This document shows, in pieces, positions 1 to 8,175 of a DNA stretch of 64,000 nt. The translations under genes and the position numbers were made by a program. Each line of letters begins with the position of its first letter. Position 1 is the first letter of the stretch. Where the stretch lies: the NCBI RefSeq assembly GCF_901827185.1, contig NZ_LR594671.1, positions 3,596,001 through 3,660,000 of the forward strand, written 5' to 3'. This stretch comes from Variovorax sp. PBL-E5 (lineage in GTDB: Bacteria; Pseudomonadota; Gammaproteobacteria; Burkholderiales; Burkholderiaceae_C). A model generated the notes under the pieces. It was not told where the DNA came from and did no database searches. It worked only from the letters and a program-made list of their open reading frames with translations.

Positions 1-1337
1 CGGCGCAGGCGGAAGCCGCGGGCTTTCGTCCTTGCCTGCGCTGCCGGCCCGAACTCGCGCCGCGCGCGGCGAGCTGGTCGACCGAGGACGCCTCGCGCAT
101 CCTCGCGCTGCAGGCCGCGCGCCTGATCGACGAGCCCGATGCCTGGGCCGAGGACGGCCCAGGCGCGGCCGACATCGCGGCCCGGCTCGGCGTCAGCGAC
201 CGCCACCTGCGACGGATCTTCGAGACGCAGTTCGGCGTCTCCCCGCTGCAATACCTGCAGACGCGCCGCCTGCTCGCCGCCAAGCAGCTGATCGCCGACA
301 CGCGCCTGCCGATGACGCAGGTCGCGCTGGCCAGCGGCTTCGCGAGCGTGCGGCGCTTCAATGCCGCCTTCGTCGGGCATTACGGCCTCAATCCGAGCGC
401 GCTGCGCCGCGCCGGACCCTCGCGCCACGGCCGCGAAGGCGAGGCGGTCGAGGTGCGGCTGGGCTTCCGGCCACCCTATGACGGCGAGACCATGCTGGGC
501 TTCTTCGCCCGCCGCGCATTGGACGGCGTCGAGGTGGTGTCCGGCACCGGCGATGCGATGCAGCTCGCGCGCACGCTGCGCGTCGTGCAGTCGACGCGGC
601 TGCACACGGGCTGGCTGCAGCTTCGCTTCGATCCGCTGCGCGAGCAGCTGCTGCTGCGCGTCGGCGATTCGCTCGCGGCGGTGCTGCCGACCGTGATCAG
701 CCGCGTGCGCGCGATGCTCGATCTCGATGCCGAGCCGATGGCGATCAACCACGCGCTGCATGCGGCCTTCCCGCATGGCGATGGCCTGCGCGTGCCGGGC
801 ACGGTCGACGGCTTCGAGCTCGCGGTGCGCGCGGTGCTCGGCCAGCAGATCACCGTGGCCGCGGCACGCACTTTGGGCACGCGGCTGGTGCAGGCCTTCG
901 GCGAAGCGCTGGCGACGCCGGTCGCGGGGCTCGACCGGCTGTTCCCGACACCGGCCGCGATCGCCGAGGCCAGCGGCGATGCGCTGGGCCAACTCGGCAT
1001 CGTGCGCCAGCGGCAGGCGGCCTTGCTCGCGCTGGCGCGCGAGGTGATCGCAGGCCGGCTCACCCTGCATGCCGGCGCCGACGTGCCGGCCACCCTGGCG
1101 GCGCTGCAGGCGCTGCCCGGCATCGGCGACTGGACCGCGCAGTACATCGCGATGCGCGCGCTGCGCTGGCCCGATGCCTTTCCCTCCGGCGACGTGGCGC
1201 TGCAGAAAGCGCTCGGCGTCTCGACGGCGCGCGCCGCGGCCGAGGCCTCGCAGGCCTGGCGACCGTGGCGCAGCTACGCGGTGCTGCGCGCCTGGTACAG
1301 CCCCGCTCCCGCAACCACCACCGGCATTCCTGCCTGA
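1..1337 (+). CDS. alkA: Ada-AlkA fusion: DNA-3-methyladenine glycosylase with AraC-type activator domain (5' partial)
   Basis: The reading frame is open from the window edge (first full codon at base 3), so the N-terminus is missing. It begins inside an Ada-type zinc domain: FRPCLRCRPE carries the last two of the four zinc cysteines. An AraC-family helix-turn-helix pair follows (VSDRHLRRIFETQFG, then a second helix ending FNAAFVGHYG). The C-terminal half is an AlkA N-domain plus HhH-GPD glycosylase, with hairpin LPGIGDWTAQY and the catalytic aspartate expected in FPSGD. The protein should sense methyl-phosphotriesters through the Ada cysteines, activate transcription and excise alkylated bases. 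ogt starts 5 bp downstream, so the two probably form an alkylation-repair operon. The family is clear; only the start lies outside the window. Confidence 0.93.
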   Translation, partial: AQAEAAGFRPCLRCRPELAPRAASWSTEDASRILALQAARLIDEPDAWAEDGPGAADIAARLGVSDRHLRRIFETQFGVSPLQYLQTRRLLAAKQLIADTRLPMTQVALASGFASVRRFNAAFVGHYGLNPSALRRAGPSRHGREGEAVEVRLGFRPPYDGETMLGFFARRALDGVEVVSGTGDAMQLARTLRVVQSTRLHTGWLQLRFDPLREQLLLRVGDSLAAVLPTVISRVRAMLDLDAEPMAINHALHAAFPHGDGLRVPGTVDGFELAVRAVLGQQITVAAARTLGTRLVQAFGEALATPVAGLDRLFPTPAAIAEASGDALGQLGIVRQRQAALLALAREVIAGRLTLHAGADVPATLAALQALPGIGDWTAQYIAMRALRWPDAFPSGDVALQKALGVSTARAAAEASQAWRPWRSYAVLRAWYSPAPATTTGIPA

Positions 1338-1342
1338 CAGCC

Positions 1343-1840
1343 ATGAAATTCAAGACCTCCCACCTGCGCACCGCGCATTTCGACAGCCCGCTCGGCGGCA
1401 TCACGCTGGCGGCCACCGACCAGGGCCTGGCCGGCGTCTGGTTCGACCAGCAGCGTCACTGGCCCGACATGACCGGCTGGGTGCCCGATGCCGATCATCC
1501 GGTGCTGCGCGAGGCGGCCGCCCAGTTGCGCGACTATTTCGCCGGCACGCGCAAGCACTTCGACCTGCCGCTGGACCTTTCGCACGGCACGGCCTTCCAG
1601 CAATCGGTGTGGCAGGCGCTGCTCGCCATCCCGCCGGGCCAGACCACCAGCTACGGCGCGTTGAGCGCCGGCGTCGGCAATCCCGCTGCGGTGCGTGCGG
1701 TGGGTGCGGCGGTCGGCCGCAATCCGCTCAGCGTGATCGTGCCTTGCCACCGCGTGCTCGGCACCGACGGCTCGCTGACCGGCTATGCGGGCGGGCTCGA
1801 TCGCAAGGCCGCGCTGCTCGAACTCGAAGGCGCCCGATGA
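1343..1840 (+). CDS. ogt: Methylated-DNA--protein-cysteine methyltransferase
   Basis: This 165-residue protein removes O6-methyl groups from guanine by irreversible transfer to its own cysteine. The active site IVPCHRV is followed by the usual C-terminal GYAGGLDRKAALLELE segment, and the wing/helix region FQQSVWQALLAIPPGQTTSYG matches the family. It starts at the ATG five bases after the alkA stop and ends in an ATGA overlap with the downstream transporter gene, so the three are likely co-transcribed. Length is normal for a stand-alone Ogt. The Ada-like sensing domain sits on the upstream AlkA fusion instead of on this protein. Confidence 0.96.
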   Translation: MKFKTSHLRTAHFDSPLGGITLAATDQGLAGVWFDQQRHWPDMTGWVPDADHPVLREAAAQLRDYFAGTRKHFDLPLDLSHGTAFQQSVWQALLAIPPGQTTSYGALSAGVGNPAAVRAVGAAVGRNPLSVIVPCHRVLGTDGSLTGYAGGLDRKAALLELEGAR

Positions 1841-2838
1841 GCGAAGGCGAGTGTGCGACCGCTGGCACGACCATCGTCAGCTCCCTCACGGAAGCACCGG
1901 GCGCGGCCCGGCCTGCACGCCGCGCCTGGCTGGTCGACCTGCTGCTGCTGGCCTCGCTGTGGGGCGCGTCCTTCCTCTTCATGCGCATCGGCGCGGCCGA
2001 GTTCGGCGCACTGCCCACGGCCGCGGTGCGGGTCGCGATCGCCGCCCTGTTCCTTTTGCCGCTGCTGTTCGCGCGCGGCCAGTGGCCCGCGTTGCGGCAG
2101 CGCTGGAAACCCGCGCTCGCGCTCGGCATCCTCAATTGCGGCCTGCCCTTCGCCTTCTTCTCGTTCGCGCTGCTGACCGTCAACAGCGGCCTGGCGGCGG
2201 TGCTCAATGCAACGACACCGATGTTCGGCGCCCTGGTGGCCTGGGCCTTCTTCGGCGACCGGCCCGGTGGCTCGCGCAGCGCGGGGCTGGTGGCCGGCTT
2301 CGCCGGCGTCGCGATGCTGGCCTCGCGCAGTGCGGGCTTCCACTCGGGCGCGGACCCTACCGCGGCGCTCTGGGCCATCGCGGCCTGTCTCGGCGCGTGC
2401 ATCTGCTATGCCTTCGGCGCCAGCCTCACGCGCAAGCACCTGACCGGCGTTCCCGCGCTGGCCACGGCGACCGGCAACCAGATCGGCGCCACGCTCATGC
2501 TCGCGCTGCCCGCGTGGTGGCTGTGGCCGGCGCACATGCCGAGCCTGCACGCATGGCTGGCGCTGGTGGCGGTCGGCACGGCGTGCACCGGCCTCGCCTA
2601 CGTGCTGTACTTCCGGTTGATCGAGAGTGCCGGGCCGGCGCGTGCGCTGACCGTGACCTTCCTGGTGCCGGTGTTCGCGCTGTTCTACGGCGCCGTGTTC
2701 CTCGACGAGCAGATCACGCCGTGGATGCTGGTCTGCGCCGCCGTGATCGTGTGCGGCGTGGCACTGTCGACGGGCATGGTCGTGCTCGGCCGGCGCCGGC
2801 CCGCGGCGGCTACTGCATCGCGCCCGCCACCACGTTGA
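1837..2838 (+). CDS. DMT superfamily transporter (EamA family)
   Basis: This 333-residue integral membrane protein has about ten predicted transmembrane helices arranged as two EamA repeats. The first repeat starts with LLLLASLWGASFLFMRIG and the second near ATALWAIAACLGACICYAFG. The family exports small metabolites such as amino acids or drugs across the inner membrane; the substrate cannot be told from sequence. Its ATG overlaps the ogt stop (ATGA), which suggests translational coupling. The 3' end overlaps the convergent DUF1345 gene by 29 bp. Confidence 0.9.
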   Translation: MSEGECATAGTTIVSSLTEAPGAARPARRAWLVDLLLLASLWGASFLFMRIGAAEFGALPTAAVRVAIAALFLLPLLFARGQWPALRQRWKPALALGILNCGLPFAFFSFALLTVNSGLAAVLNATTPMFGALVAWAFFGDRPGGSRSAGLVAGFAGVAMLASRSAGFHSGADPTAALWAIAACLGACICYAFGASLTRKHLTGVPALATATGNQIGATLMLALPAWWLWPAHMPSLHAWLALVAVGTACTGLAYVLYFRLIESAGPARALTVTFLVPVFALFYGAVFLDEQITPWMLVCAAVIVCGVALSTGMVVLGRRRPAAATASRPPPR

Positions 2839-3469
2839 TGGACAGCGCCAGCACCAGCATGTTGAAGGCGAAGGACAGCACGCCGTGGATCAGCGTGATG
2901 CGCCGCATCTCGCGCGAGGTGACCTGCACGTCGGACACCTGCGAGGTCATGCCGACCACGAACGAGTAGTAGAGGAAGTCGAAGTAGTCCGGATCGAGCT
3001 CGCCCGGAAAATCCAGCCCCGGGCCGGCGGCCGACTTCTCGCGCTCCTCCTGGTAGAAGCGGTGCGCGTAATGAAAGGCATAGATCGTGTGGATCATCAG
3101 CCACGACCCCGCCAGCGCGACCAGGCCGAGCGCGATGTGCGCGGCGCGGTCGGAGCCGTGGAGCGGGCGCGCCTGCTGCAGCAGCATCACGATCACCACC
3201 ACGCTGACGCCGACCACGGTCAGCATGATGCCGAGGATCACCGCACTGGGCTGATCGAGCGACTGCGCGCGCGACCGCGTGCGTTGCGCGTTCGACACCT
3301 CGGCCATCCACCAGGCCGGCAGCAGGTAGCTCGCGGCGCCGCAGCACCAGCCCAGCAGTCCGCGCGAGACACCATCGAGCGGCCATGGGATCAGGGCCAC
3401 GAGAACGCCCACCACGGCGCCGGCCAGCAACCGGTGCCAGCCGGTCAGCCTGTAGAAACGGGAATGCAT
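2810..3469 (-). CDS. DUF1345 domain membrane protein
   Basis: This 219-residue protein has four or five predicted transmembrane segments, two near the N-terminus (LLAGAVVGVLVALIPW and a second after it), two in the middle and one at the C-terminus. The soluble stretch with DYFDFLYYSFVVGMTSQVSDVQ is the hallmark of DUF1345. That region resembles a two-pore-type ion channel turn, but no function is established for the family. It is convergent with the EamA gene and overlaps its end. Confidence 0.87.
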   Translation of the reverse strand: MHSRFYRLTGWHRLLAGAVVGVLVALIPWPLDGVSRGLLGWCCGAASYLLPAWWMAEVSNAQRTRSRAQSLDQPSAVILGIMLTVVGVSVVVIVMLLQQARPLHGSDRAAHIALGLVALAGSWLMIHTIYAFHYAHRFYQEEREKSAAGPGLDFPGELDPDYFDFLYYSFVVGMTSQVSDVQVTSREMRRITLIHGVLSFAFNMLVLALSINVVAGAMQ

Positions 3470-3497
3470 GGCCCGGACTGTAGCCGGGCTACCTGAC

Positions 3498-3686
3498 TCA
3501 AGCCCCGGCGGCGAACTTCGCGAGCGCGATCAGCCCGCAGACGATCAAGAGCACCAGCACCAGCGCGATGGCAATCGTCGGCAGCACGCCGGCCTGATCG
3601 ACGCGCCCGGCCGCGTCGGAGCGGCGGCCGCCGAGCCCGATGAAGGCCCAGAGCACGGCACGCAGGTAGCGCAGGAATTTCGACAT
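3498..3686 (-). CDS. DUF2970 domain small membrane protein
   Basis: This 62-residue protein has a basic, aromatic N-terminus (FLRYLRAVLWAFIGLGGRRSD) and one C-terminal membrane helix (TIAIALVLVLLIVCGLIAL). That layout matches the small DUF2970 family, common in beta- and gammaproteobacteria and of unknown role. The ATG at 3686 is chosen because it gives the family's length; the frame stays open to a start at 3734 that would add 16 residues of unconserved sequence. It lies 28 bp downstream of the DUF1345 gene start on the same strand. Confidence 0.75.
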   Translation of the reverse strand: MSKFLRYLRAVLWAFIGLGGRRSDAAGRVDQAGVLPTIAIALVLVLLIVCGLIALAKFAAGA

Positions 3687-3792
3687 GGCAGCCTCGTTTT
3701 TCGTCGGTGAAGCGATAGAGATAATGTGACCCAACCCCGGCCATTATGAAAGACGCAGTGGGCACGGAAAAAAGCAGATCAGAAACCACTAC

Positions 3793-5211
3793 ATGAAGCG
3801 CTATGAGCTGCTCGCCGCGGATGTCGAGGCCTCCATCCGCGGCGGCGTGCTGCGGCCGGGCGACCGCCTGCCCTCGGTGCGCCACGCGAGCACCAGCCGC
3901 GGGGTGAGCGCCTCGACGGTCTTCCAGGCCTACTACCTGCTCGAGGCGCGCGGTCTGATCCAGGCGCGGGAGCGCTCCGGCTACTACGTCTCGGCCGGCG
4001 CGCGGCTGGCACCGCCCGAACCCGAGCAGACCTCGCAGCCGAGCGATGCCTCGGTGGCGGTCGATGTCAGCGAGCACGTGTTCGAGATCCTCGAGGCCAG
4101 CATGACGCGCGAGGTGGTGCCCTTCGGCTCGGCCTTTCCGAGCCCGCTCCTGTTTCCGCTCGCGCGCCTGGGCCAGGCGATGGCATCGAGCGCCAAGGCG
4201 CTCGATCCGTGGAGCACCGTCGACGACCTGAGCCCTGGCAATGCGCGGCTGCGGCGCCAGATCGCGCTGCGCTACCTCGCCGGCGGGCTGCAGGTGCACA
4301 CGGACGAGATCGTGGTCACCAACGGCGCGCTCGAAGCGCTGAACCTCTGCCTCGCGGCGGTGACGCGCCCCGGCGACGCAGTGGTGATCGAATCGCCCAC
4401 CTTCTATGCCGCGCTGCAGGCACTCGAACGCATGGGCCTGCAGGCCGTCGAGGTGCCGACCCATCCGCGCGAAGGCATCGACCTGGCGGCGCTCGAACAT
4501 GCCATTGCACGCCACCAGCCGAAGGCCTGCTGGCTGATGACGACCTTCCAGAATCCGCTCGGCAGCTCGATGCCCGACGAACGCAAGAAGGCGCTGGTCG
4601 AGCTGCTCGCGCGCCATGAACTGCCGCTGATCGAGGACGACGTCTATGCCGAGCTCTACTTCGGCGACAAGCGCCCCGTGCCCGCGAAGGCCTTCGACAC
4701 GCAGGGCCTGGTGCTGCATTGCTCGTCCTTCTCCAAATGCCTGGCGCCCGGCTACCGCATCGGCTGGGCCGCGCCCGGCCGCTACGCGCGCGCGGTCGCG
4801 CGGCAGAAGCTGACCACCACGCTGGGCGCCTCGGCACCGTCGCAGCTCGCGCTGGCCACTTACCTCGAGCACGGCGGCTTCGACAAGCATCTGCGCCGGC
4901 TGCGGCAGACGCTGGCCGCGCAGCAATCCGCGTTCGCGCAGGCGGTGGCCCAGCACTTCCCGCCCGGCACGCGCGCCACGCATCCGGCGGGCGGCTACTT
5001 CCTGTGGGTCGAGCTGCCGCCGGGCGCCGATGCGCTGGCGATCCATCGGCAGGCGCTGGCGCTCGGCATCAGCGTCGCGCCCGGCCCGATCTTCTCGGCC
5101 TCGCGCGCCTTCACGAACTGCCTCAGGCTGAACTATGGCCACGCATGGGACGCGCGCAGCGAACAGGCGCTGGCCACGCTGGGACGGCTGGCCACGGCCG
5201 CCATCGCTTAG
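3793..5211 (+). CDS. GntR/MocR-type regulator with PLP-dependent aminotransferase domain
   Basis: The 472-residue protein has an N-terminal GntR winged helix (about residues 1–75; DRLPSVRHASTSRGVSASTV) joined by a linker to a fold-type I aminotransferase domain. The PLP lysine is expected in SSFSKCLAPGYRIGW, near residue 315. MocR-type proteins bind DNA and use PLP as effector ligand rather than as a catalytic cofactor, and they often control vitamin B6, GABA, taurine or amino-acid genes. The target is unknown here. It is divergent from the DUF2970 gene and is followed on the same strand by two cytochrome genes, which it may or may not control. Confidence 0.88.
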   Translation: MKRYELLAADVEASIRGGVLRPGDRLPSVRHASTSRGVSASTVFQAYYLLEARGLIQARERSGYYVSAGARLAPPEPEQTSQPSDASVAVDVSEHVFEILEASMTREVVPFGSAFPSPLLFPLARLGQAMASSAKALDPWSTVDDLSPGNARLRRQIALRYLAGGLQVHTDEIVVTNGALEALNLCLAAVTRPGDAVVIESPTFYAALQALERMGLQAVEVPTHPREGIDLAALEHAIARHQPKACWLMTTFQNPLGSSMPDERKKALVELLARHELPLIEDDVYAELYFGDKRPVPAKAFDTQGLVLHCSSFSKCLAPGYRIGWAAPGRYARAVARQKLTTTLGASAPSQLALATYLEHGGFDKHLRRLRQTLAAQQSAFAQAVAQHFPPGTRATHPAGGYFLWVELPPGADALAIHRQALALGISVAPGPIFSASRAFTNCLRLNYGHAWDARSEQALATLGRLATAAIA

Positions 5212-5340
5212 GGGCCTCGCGTGCGACTGCTCCGGTCGAATCCGGGCACACTGATGCTGTCCTTCACTTCGGCGATCAAGAACAATGACGACGTGGCCAC
5301 GCGCGGCGCACCGAGGTGCCGCAGCGGCCGCACGACACGC

Positions 5341-6081
5341 ATGAACATCCCACGCTTCCTTCACCAACCCCTGCGGCGCACCGCCCTGCTGCTCGCGGCC
5401 TGCGGCCTGTCAGCCATCGCGCAGGCCGCCGCGCCCTCGCCGGCGCCCGGCCATGTGCCGGACACCATCGAGCAGCGCGTCGCGGCCTGCATCGCCTGCC
5501 ACGGACGCGAAGGCGCCAGCAGCGACCAGGGCTTCTTCCCGCGCCTGGCCGGCAAGCCCGAGGGCTACCTGTTCAACCAGCTGCGCAGCTTTCGCGACGG
5601 CCGCCGCTTCAATGCCGACATGGCCCACATGGTGCGGCACCTGTCCGACGACTACCTGCGCGAGATCGCCCATTACTTCGCCACGCTCGACCTGCCCTAT
5701 CCCGCGGTCGCGACCACCAGCGATGCCTCGGCCGACACGCTCGCGCGCGGCAAGGCGCTGGTGATGCACGGCGATGCGGCGCGCGACATCCCGGCCTGCG
5801 TGCAATGCCACGGCGAGGCGCTCACCGGCGTTCAGCCGGGCATTCCGGCGCTGGTCGGCCTGCCACGGCTGTATCTCTCGTCGCAGCTCGGCACCTGGGT
5901 CACCGGCGAGCGCCATGCGCTGGCGCCGGACTGCATGGCCGAGGTCGGCCGCAAGCTCACGACCGCCGACATCAATGCCATGGCCAGCTGGCTGGCCGTG
6001 CAGCCGGTGCCGGCCGATCCCCATCCGCTCGCAGCGCCGCGCGCGCCGCTGCCCCTGCGCTGCAGCGCGATGAATCCCTGA
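5341..6081 (+). CDS. Diheme c-type cytochrome (cytochrome c4-like)
   Basis: This 246-residue protein has a signal peptide ending near residue 30 (AIAQAAA) and two CxxCH heme sites, CIACH at about 50–54 and CVQCH at about 153–157. The sequence around each heme (GFFPRLAGKPEGYLFNQLRSF) resembles cytochrome c4, a periplasmic electron carrier. The ATG at 5341 is chosen because it begins the signal peptide; an upstream in-frame GTG at 5221 would add 40 residues of unlikely sequence. The second cytochrome gene starts 11 bp downstream, so they probably form an operon. Confidence 0.88.
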   Translation: MNIPRFLHQPLRRTALLLAACGLSAIAQAAAPSPAPGHVPDTIEQRVAACIACHGREGASSDQGFFPRLAGKPEGYLFNQLRSFRDGRRFNADMAHMVRHLSDDYLREIAHYFATLDLPYPAVATTSDASADTLARGKALVMHGDAARDIPACVQCHGEALTGVQPGIPALVGLPRLYLSSQLGTWVTGERHALAPDCMAEVGRKLTTADINAMASWLAVQPVPADPHPLAAPRAPLPLRCSAMNP

Positions 6082-6092
6082 GGCCCTTCTTC

Positions 6093-7370
6093 ATGCGACG
6101 CCTCGTCTATTCCCTGATCTTCCTCGCGGCACTCGTGCTGCTGGCCGTCGCCGCACTCGTCGCGCTCAACCTGCGCGGCGAGGACGCCGTGTCCGAACCC
6201 TCCGCCGCTTTCGTCGCCACGCCGGCGCAGATCGAGCGCGGCCGCTACCTCGCGCTCGCCGGCAACTGCGCGAGCTGCCACACGACGCATGGCGGCTCGC
6301 CCTTCGCGGGCGGCGTCGGCATCGAGACGCCCTTCGGCACCGTCTTCGCGAGCAACCTCACACCCGAGCGCAACGCCGGCATCGGCAGCTGGAGCGCGGC
6401 GCACTTCTGGCGCGCGATGCACAACGGCCGCTCGAAGGACGGCCACCTGCTCTACCCGGCGTTCCCCTATCCCAGCTTCACCCGCGTGACGCGCGAGGAC
6501 TCGGATGCGATCTATGCCTACCTGCGCACCGTGCCGCCCGCGGCCACGCCCAACCGGCCGCACAAGCTGCGCTTTCCGTACGACACACAGGCCGCACTGG
6601 CCGTCTGGCGCGCGCTCTTCTTCACGCCGGGCAGCTTCGTCGCCGATCCCGCGCGGCCGGCCGAGTGGAACCGCGGCGCCTACCTTGTCGAGGGCCTGGG
6701 CCACTGCATCGCCTGCCACGGCACGCGCAACGTGCTCGGCGCCACCGAGGAGAAGCTCGGCCTCTCGGGCGGACTCATTCCGGTCGAGAACTGGTATGCG
6801 CCTTCGCTCACCTCGAAGCGCGAGGCCGGCGTCGCCGACTGGCCACCCGAGGACGTGGTGGCGCTGCTGAAGAACGGCAGCTCGCCGCGCGGCTCGGTGA
6901 TGGGGCCGATGGCCGACGTGGTGTACCGCAGCACCCAGCACCTGAGCGACGCCGACCTGCACGCGATGGCCGTCTTCCTGAAGCAGCTGCCCGACAGCAC
7001 GCCGGGCACGGCACCTGCGGCCGACACCGCGCCGCAGCGCCGCGACGCCGGCCAGATGGCGCGCGGCAGCCGCATCTACGACCAGCGCTGCGCCTACTGC
7101 CACGGCGATGCGGGCCAGGGCGCCGAAAACGCCTACCCGCCGCTCGCGGGCAACCGTGCGGTGCTGATGGACTCGACCGCCAACCTGATCCAGGTCGTGC
7201 GCAACGGCGGCTTCCTGCCTGCGACCGCGGGCAACCCGCGGCCCTACGGCATGCCACCCTTCGGCCATGTGCTCGACGACGACGACATCGCCGCCGTGCT
7301 CACCTACATCCGGGGCTCCTGGGGCAACGACGCGGCGCCGGTCAGCCGGCGCGACACGATGCGGCGCTGA
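6093..7370 (+). CDS. Triheme membrane-anchored c-type cytochrome (alcohol/gluconate dehydrogenase cytochrome subunit type)
   Basis: This 425-residue protein has an N-terminal membrane anchor (YSLIFLAALVLLAVAALVAL) and three CxxCH sites: CASCH near 59, CIACH near 205 and CAYCH near 333. This three-heme plan is that of the cytochrome subunit of periplasmic alcohol, gluconate or aldehyde dehydrogenases, which pass electrons to ubiquinone. Phrases such as FASNLTPERNAGIGSW and NLIQVVRNGGF are typical. No dehydrogenase catalytic subunit is present within several kilobases on either side, so its electron donor is not indicated by context, apart from the diheme cytochrome encoded just upstream. Confidence 0.88.
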   Translation: MRRLVYSLIFLAALVLLAVAALVALNLRGEDAVSEPSAAFVATPAQIERGRYLALAGNCASCHTTHGGSPFAGGVGIETPFGTVFASNLTPERNAGIGSWSAAHFWRAMHNGRSKDGHLLYPAFPYPSFTRVTREDSDAIYAYLRTVPPAATPNRPHKLRFPYDTQAALAVWRALFFTPGSFVADPARPAEWNRGAYLVEGLGHCIACHGTRNVLGATEEKLGLSGGLIPVENWYAPSLTSKREAGVADWPPEDVVALLKNGSSPRGSVMGPMADVVYRSTQHLSDADLHAMAVFLKQLPDSTPGTAPAADTAPQRRDAGQMARGSRIYDQRCAYCHGDAGQGAENAYPPLAGNRAVLMDSTANLIQVVRNGGFLPATAGNPRPYGMPPFGHVLDDDDIAAVLTYIRGSWGNDAAPVSRRDTMRR

Positions 7371-7502
7371 GGACGTCGCCGCGTGGCCGCCTGCGCCAAC
7401 GCGGCCAAGCGTGTGGACAAATCGCCACATGCGGGACAACGCGCCTGATGGGCCGCCGCAGTTCGCTTCACAATCGTGCGAACTTTTTTCGGACTCCCCG
7501 CC

Positions 7503-8015
7503 ATGCAAGCGTCTCGCTTTTTCGGAATCCTTCTTCGAATCGGCCAGGGCATCGGCGCGGCGCTGGGCGTGCGGCGAACGGCCGAACCGGCGCCGCAGGT
7601 TTCGGCATTCGCCCCGACGTCGATCGCAGCGGCCGCGAACACCACGGACGTGACGGAACCGGCGGCGCTCGAGGCGCAGGTGCCCGCGCCAATGCTTGCG
7701 GCATCGCCCCAGCCCGCGCCGGCCGCACAATCGAACGCTGCACAGCCTCTCCCCGCTCAGCCGGAGGCGGCAACGCCGCCCGCCAACAAGATGCGTTCGA
7801 TCGAGGAGATCCGGGCCGACCTCGCGCGCCTGCGCCAGAACGCGAAGGAGCGTCACGCAGAACTGCTCGCGCAACGCGAAGTCGGCCTTGCGGCGACGGA
7901 CTTGGTGGACATCGCGCCGCCGCCACCCGAGCCGCGCGAGAACGCATCGGACATCGCGTTCGCTGCGACGGCGTTCGTGGACTTCGGCGATGTGAAGAGC
8001 CGCCGCGAGCGATAA
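7503..8015 (+). CDS. Hypothetical protein, Ala/Pro-rich
   Basis: I do not recognise this 170-residue protein. It has a short hydrophobic N-terminus (FFGILLRIGQGIGAALG), a long low-complexity Ala/Pro/Gln middle, and a more ordered C-terminal part (IEEIRADLARLRQNAKERHAELLAQRE) predicted to be helical or coiled coil. The ATG at 7503 is preferred over a GTG at 7476 in the same frame. It stands alone between the cytochrome pair and the TRAP genes. The codon bias looks like a real gene, but there is no functional clue. Confidence 0.55.
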   Translation: MQASRFFGILLRIGQGIGAALGVRRTAEPAPQVSAFAPTSIAAAANTTDVTEPAALEAQVPAPMLAASPQPAPAAQSNAAQPLPAQPEAATPPANKMRSIEEIRADLARLRQNAKERHAELLAQREVGLAATDLVDIAPPPPEPRENASDIAFAATAFVDFGDVKSRRER

Positions 8016-8081
8016 GCGCTTCGCAAGCTCCTGCGCCGGCGCGCAACGCCGCACCGTGCGGGTTATTGGGTATGGCTGGAA

Positions 8082-8093
8082 AACTAACCAGTT
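8082..8093. promoter_or_regulatory. Possible operator dyad upstream of the TRAP genes
   Basis: AACT-AACC-AGTT forms a short interrupted palindrome about 85 bp before the DctQM start codon. A TetR regulator is encoded at the end of the same gene run, so this is a reasonable candidate operator. The half-sites are only 4 bp and could be chance. Confidence 0.25.
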
Positions 8094-8175
8094 CGTACAT
8101 TCTTGTGCGGAGGAGGTCGGCCGACCCTCGGTCGGCACCGCGCTCGCACCCGCATTCGAAAAAAGAGAACCCCAG

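Noticed and set aside
3445..5367. 640-codon minus-strand frame opposite the MocR-type gene
   Set aside because: No recognisable domain and Arg/Ala/Gly-rich; the plus strand has GntR and PLP motifs.
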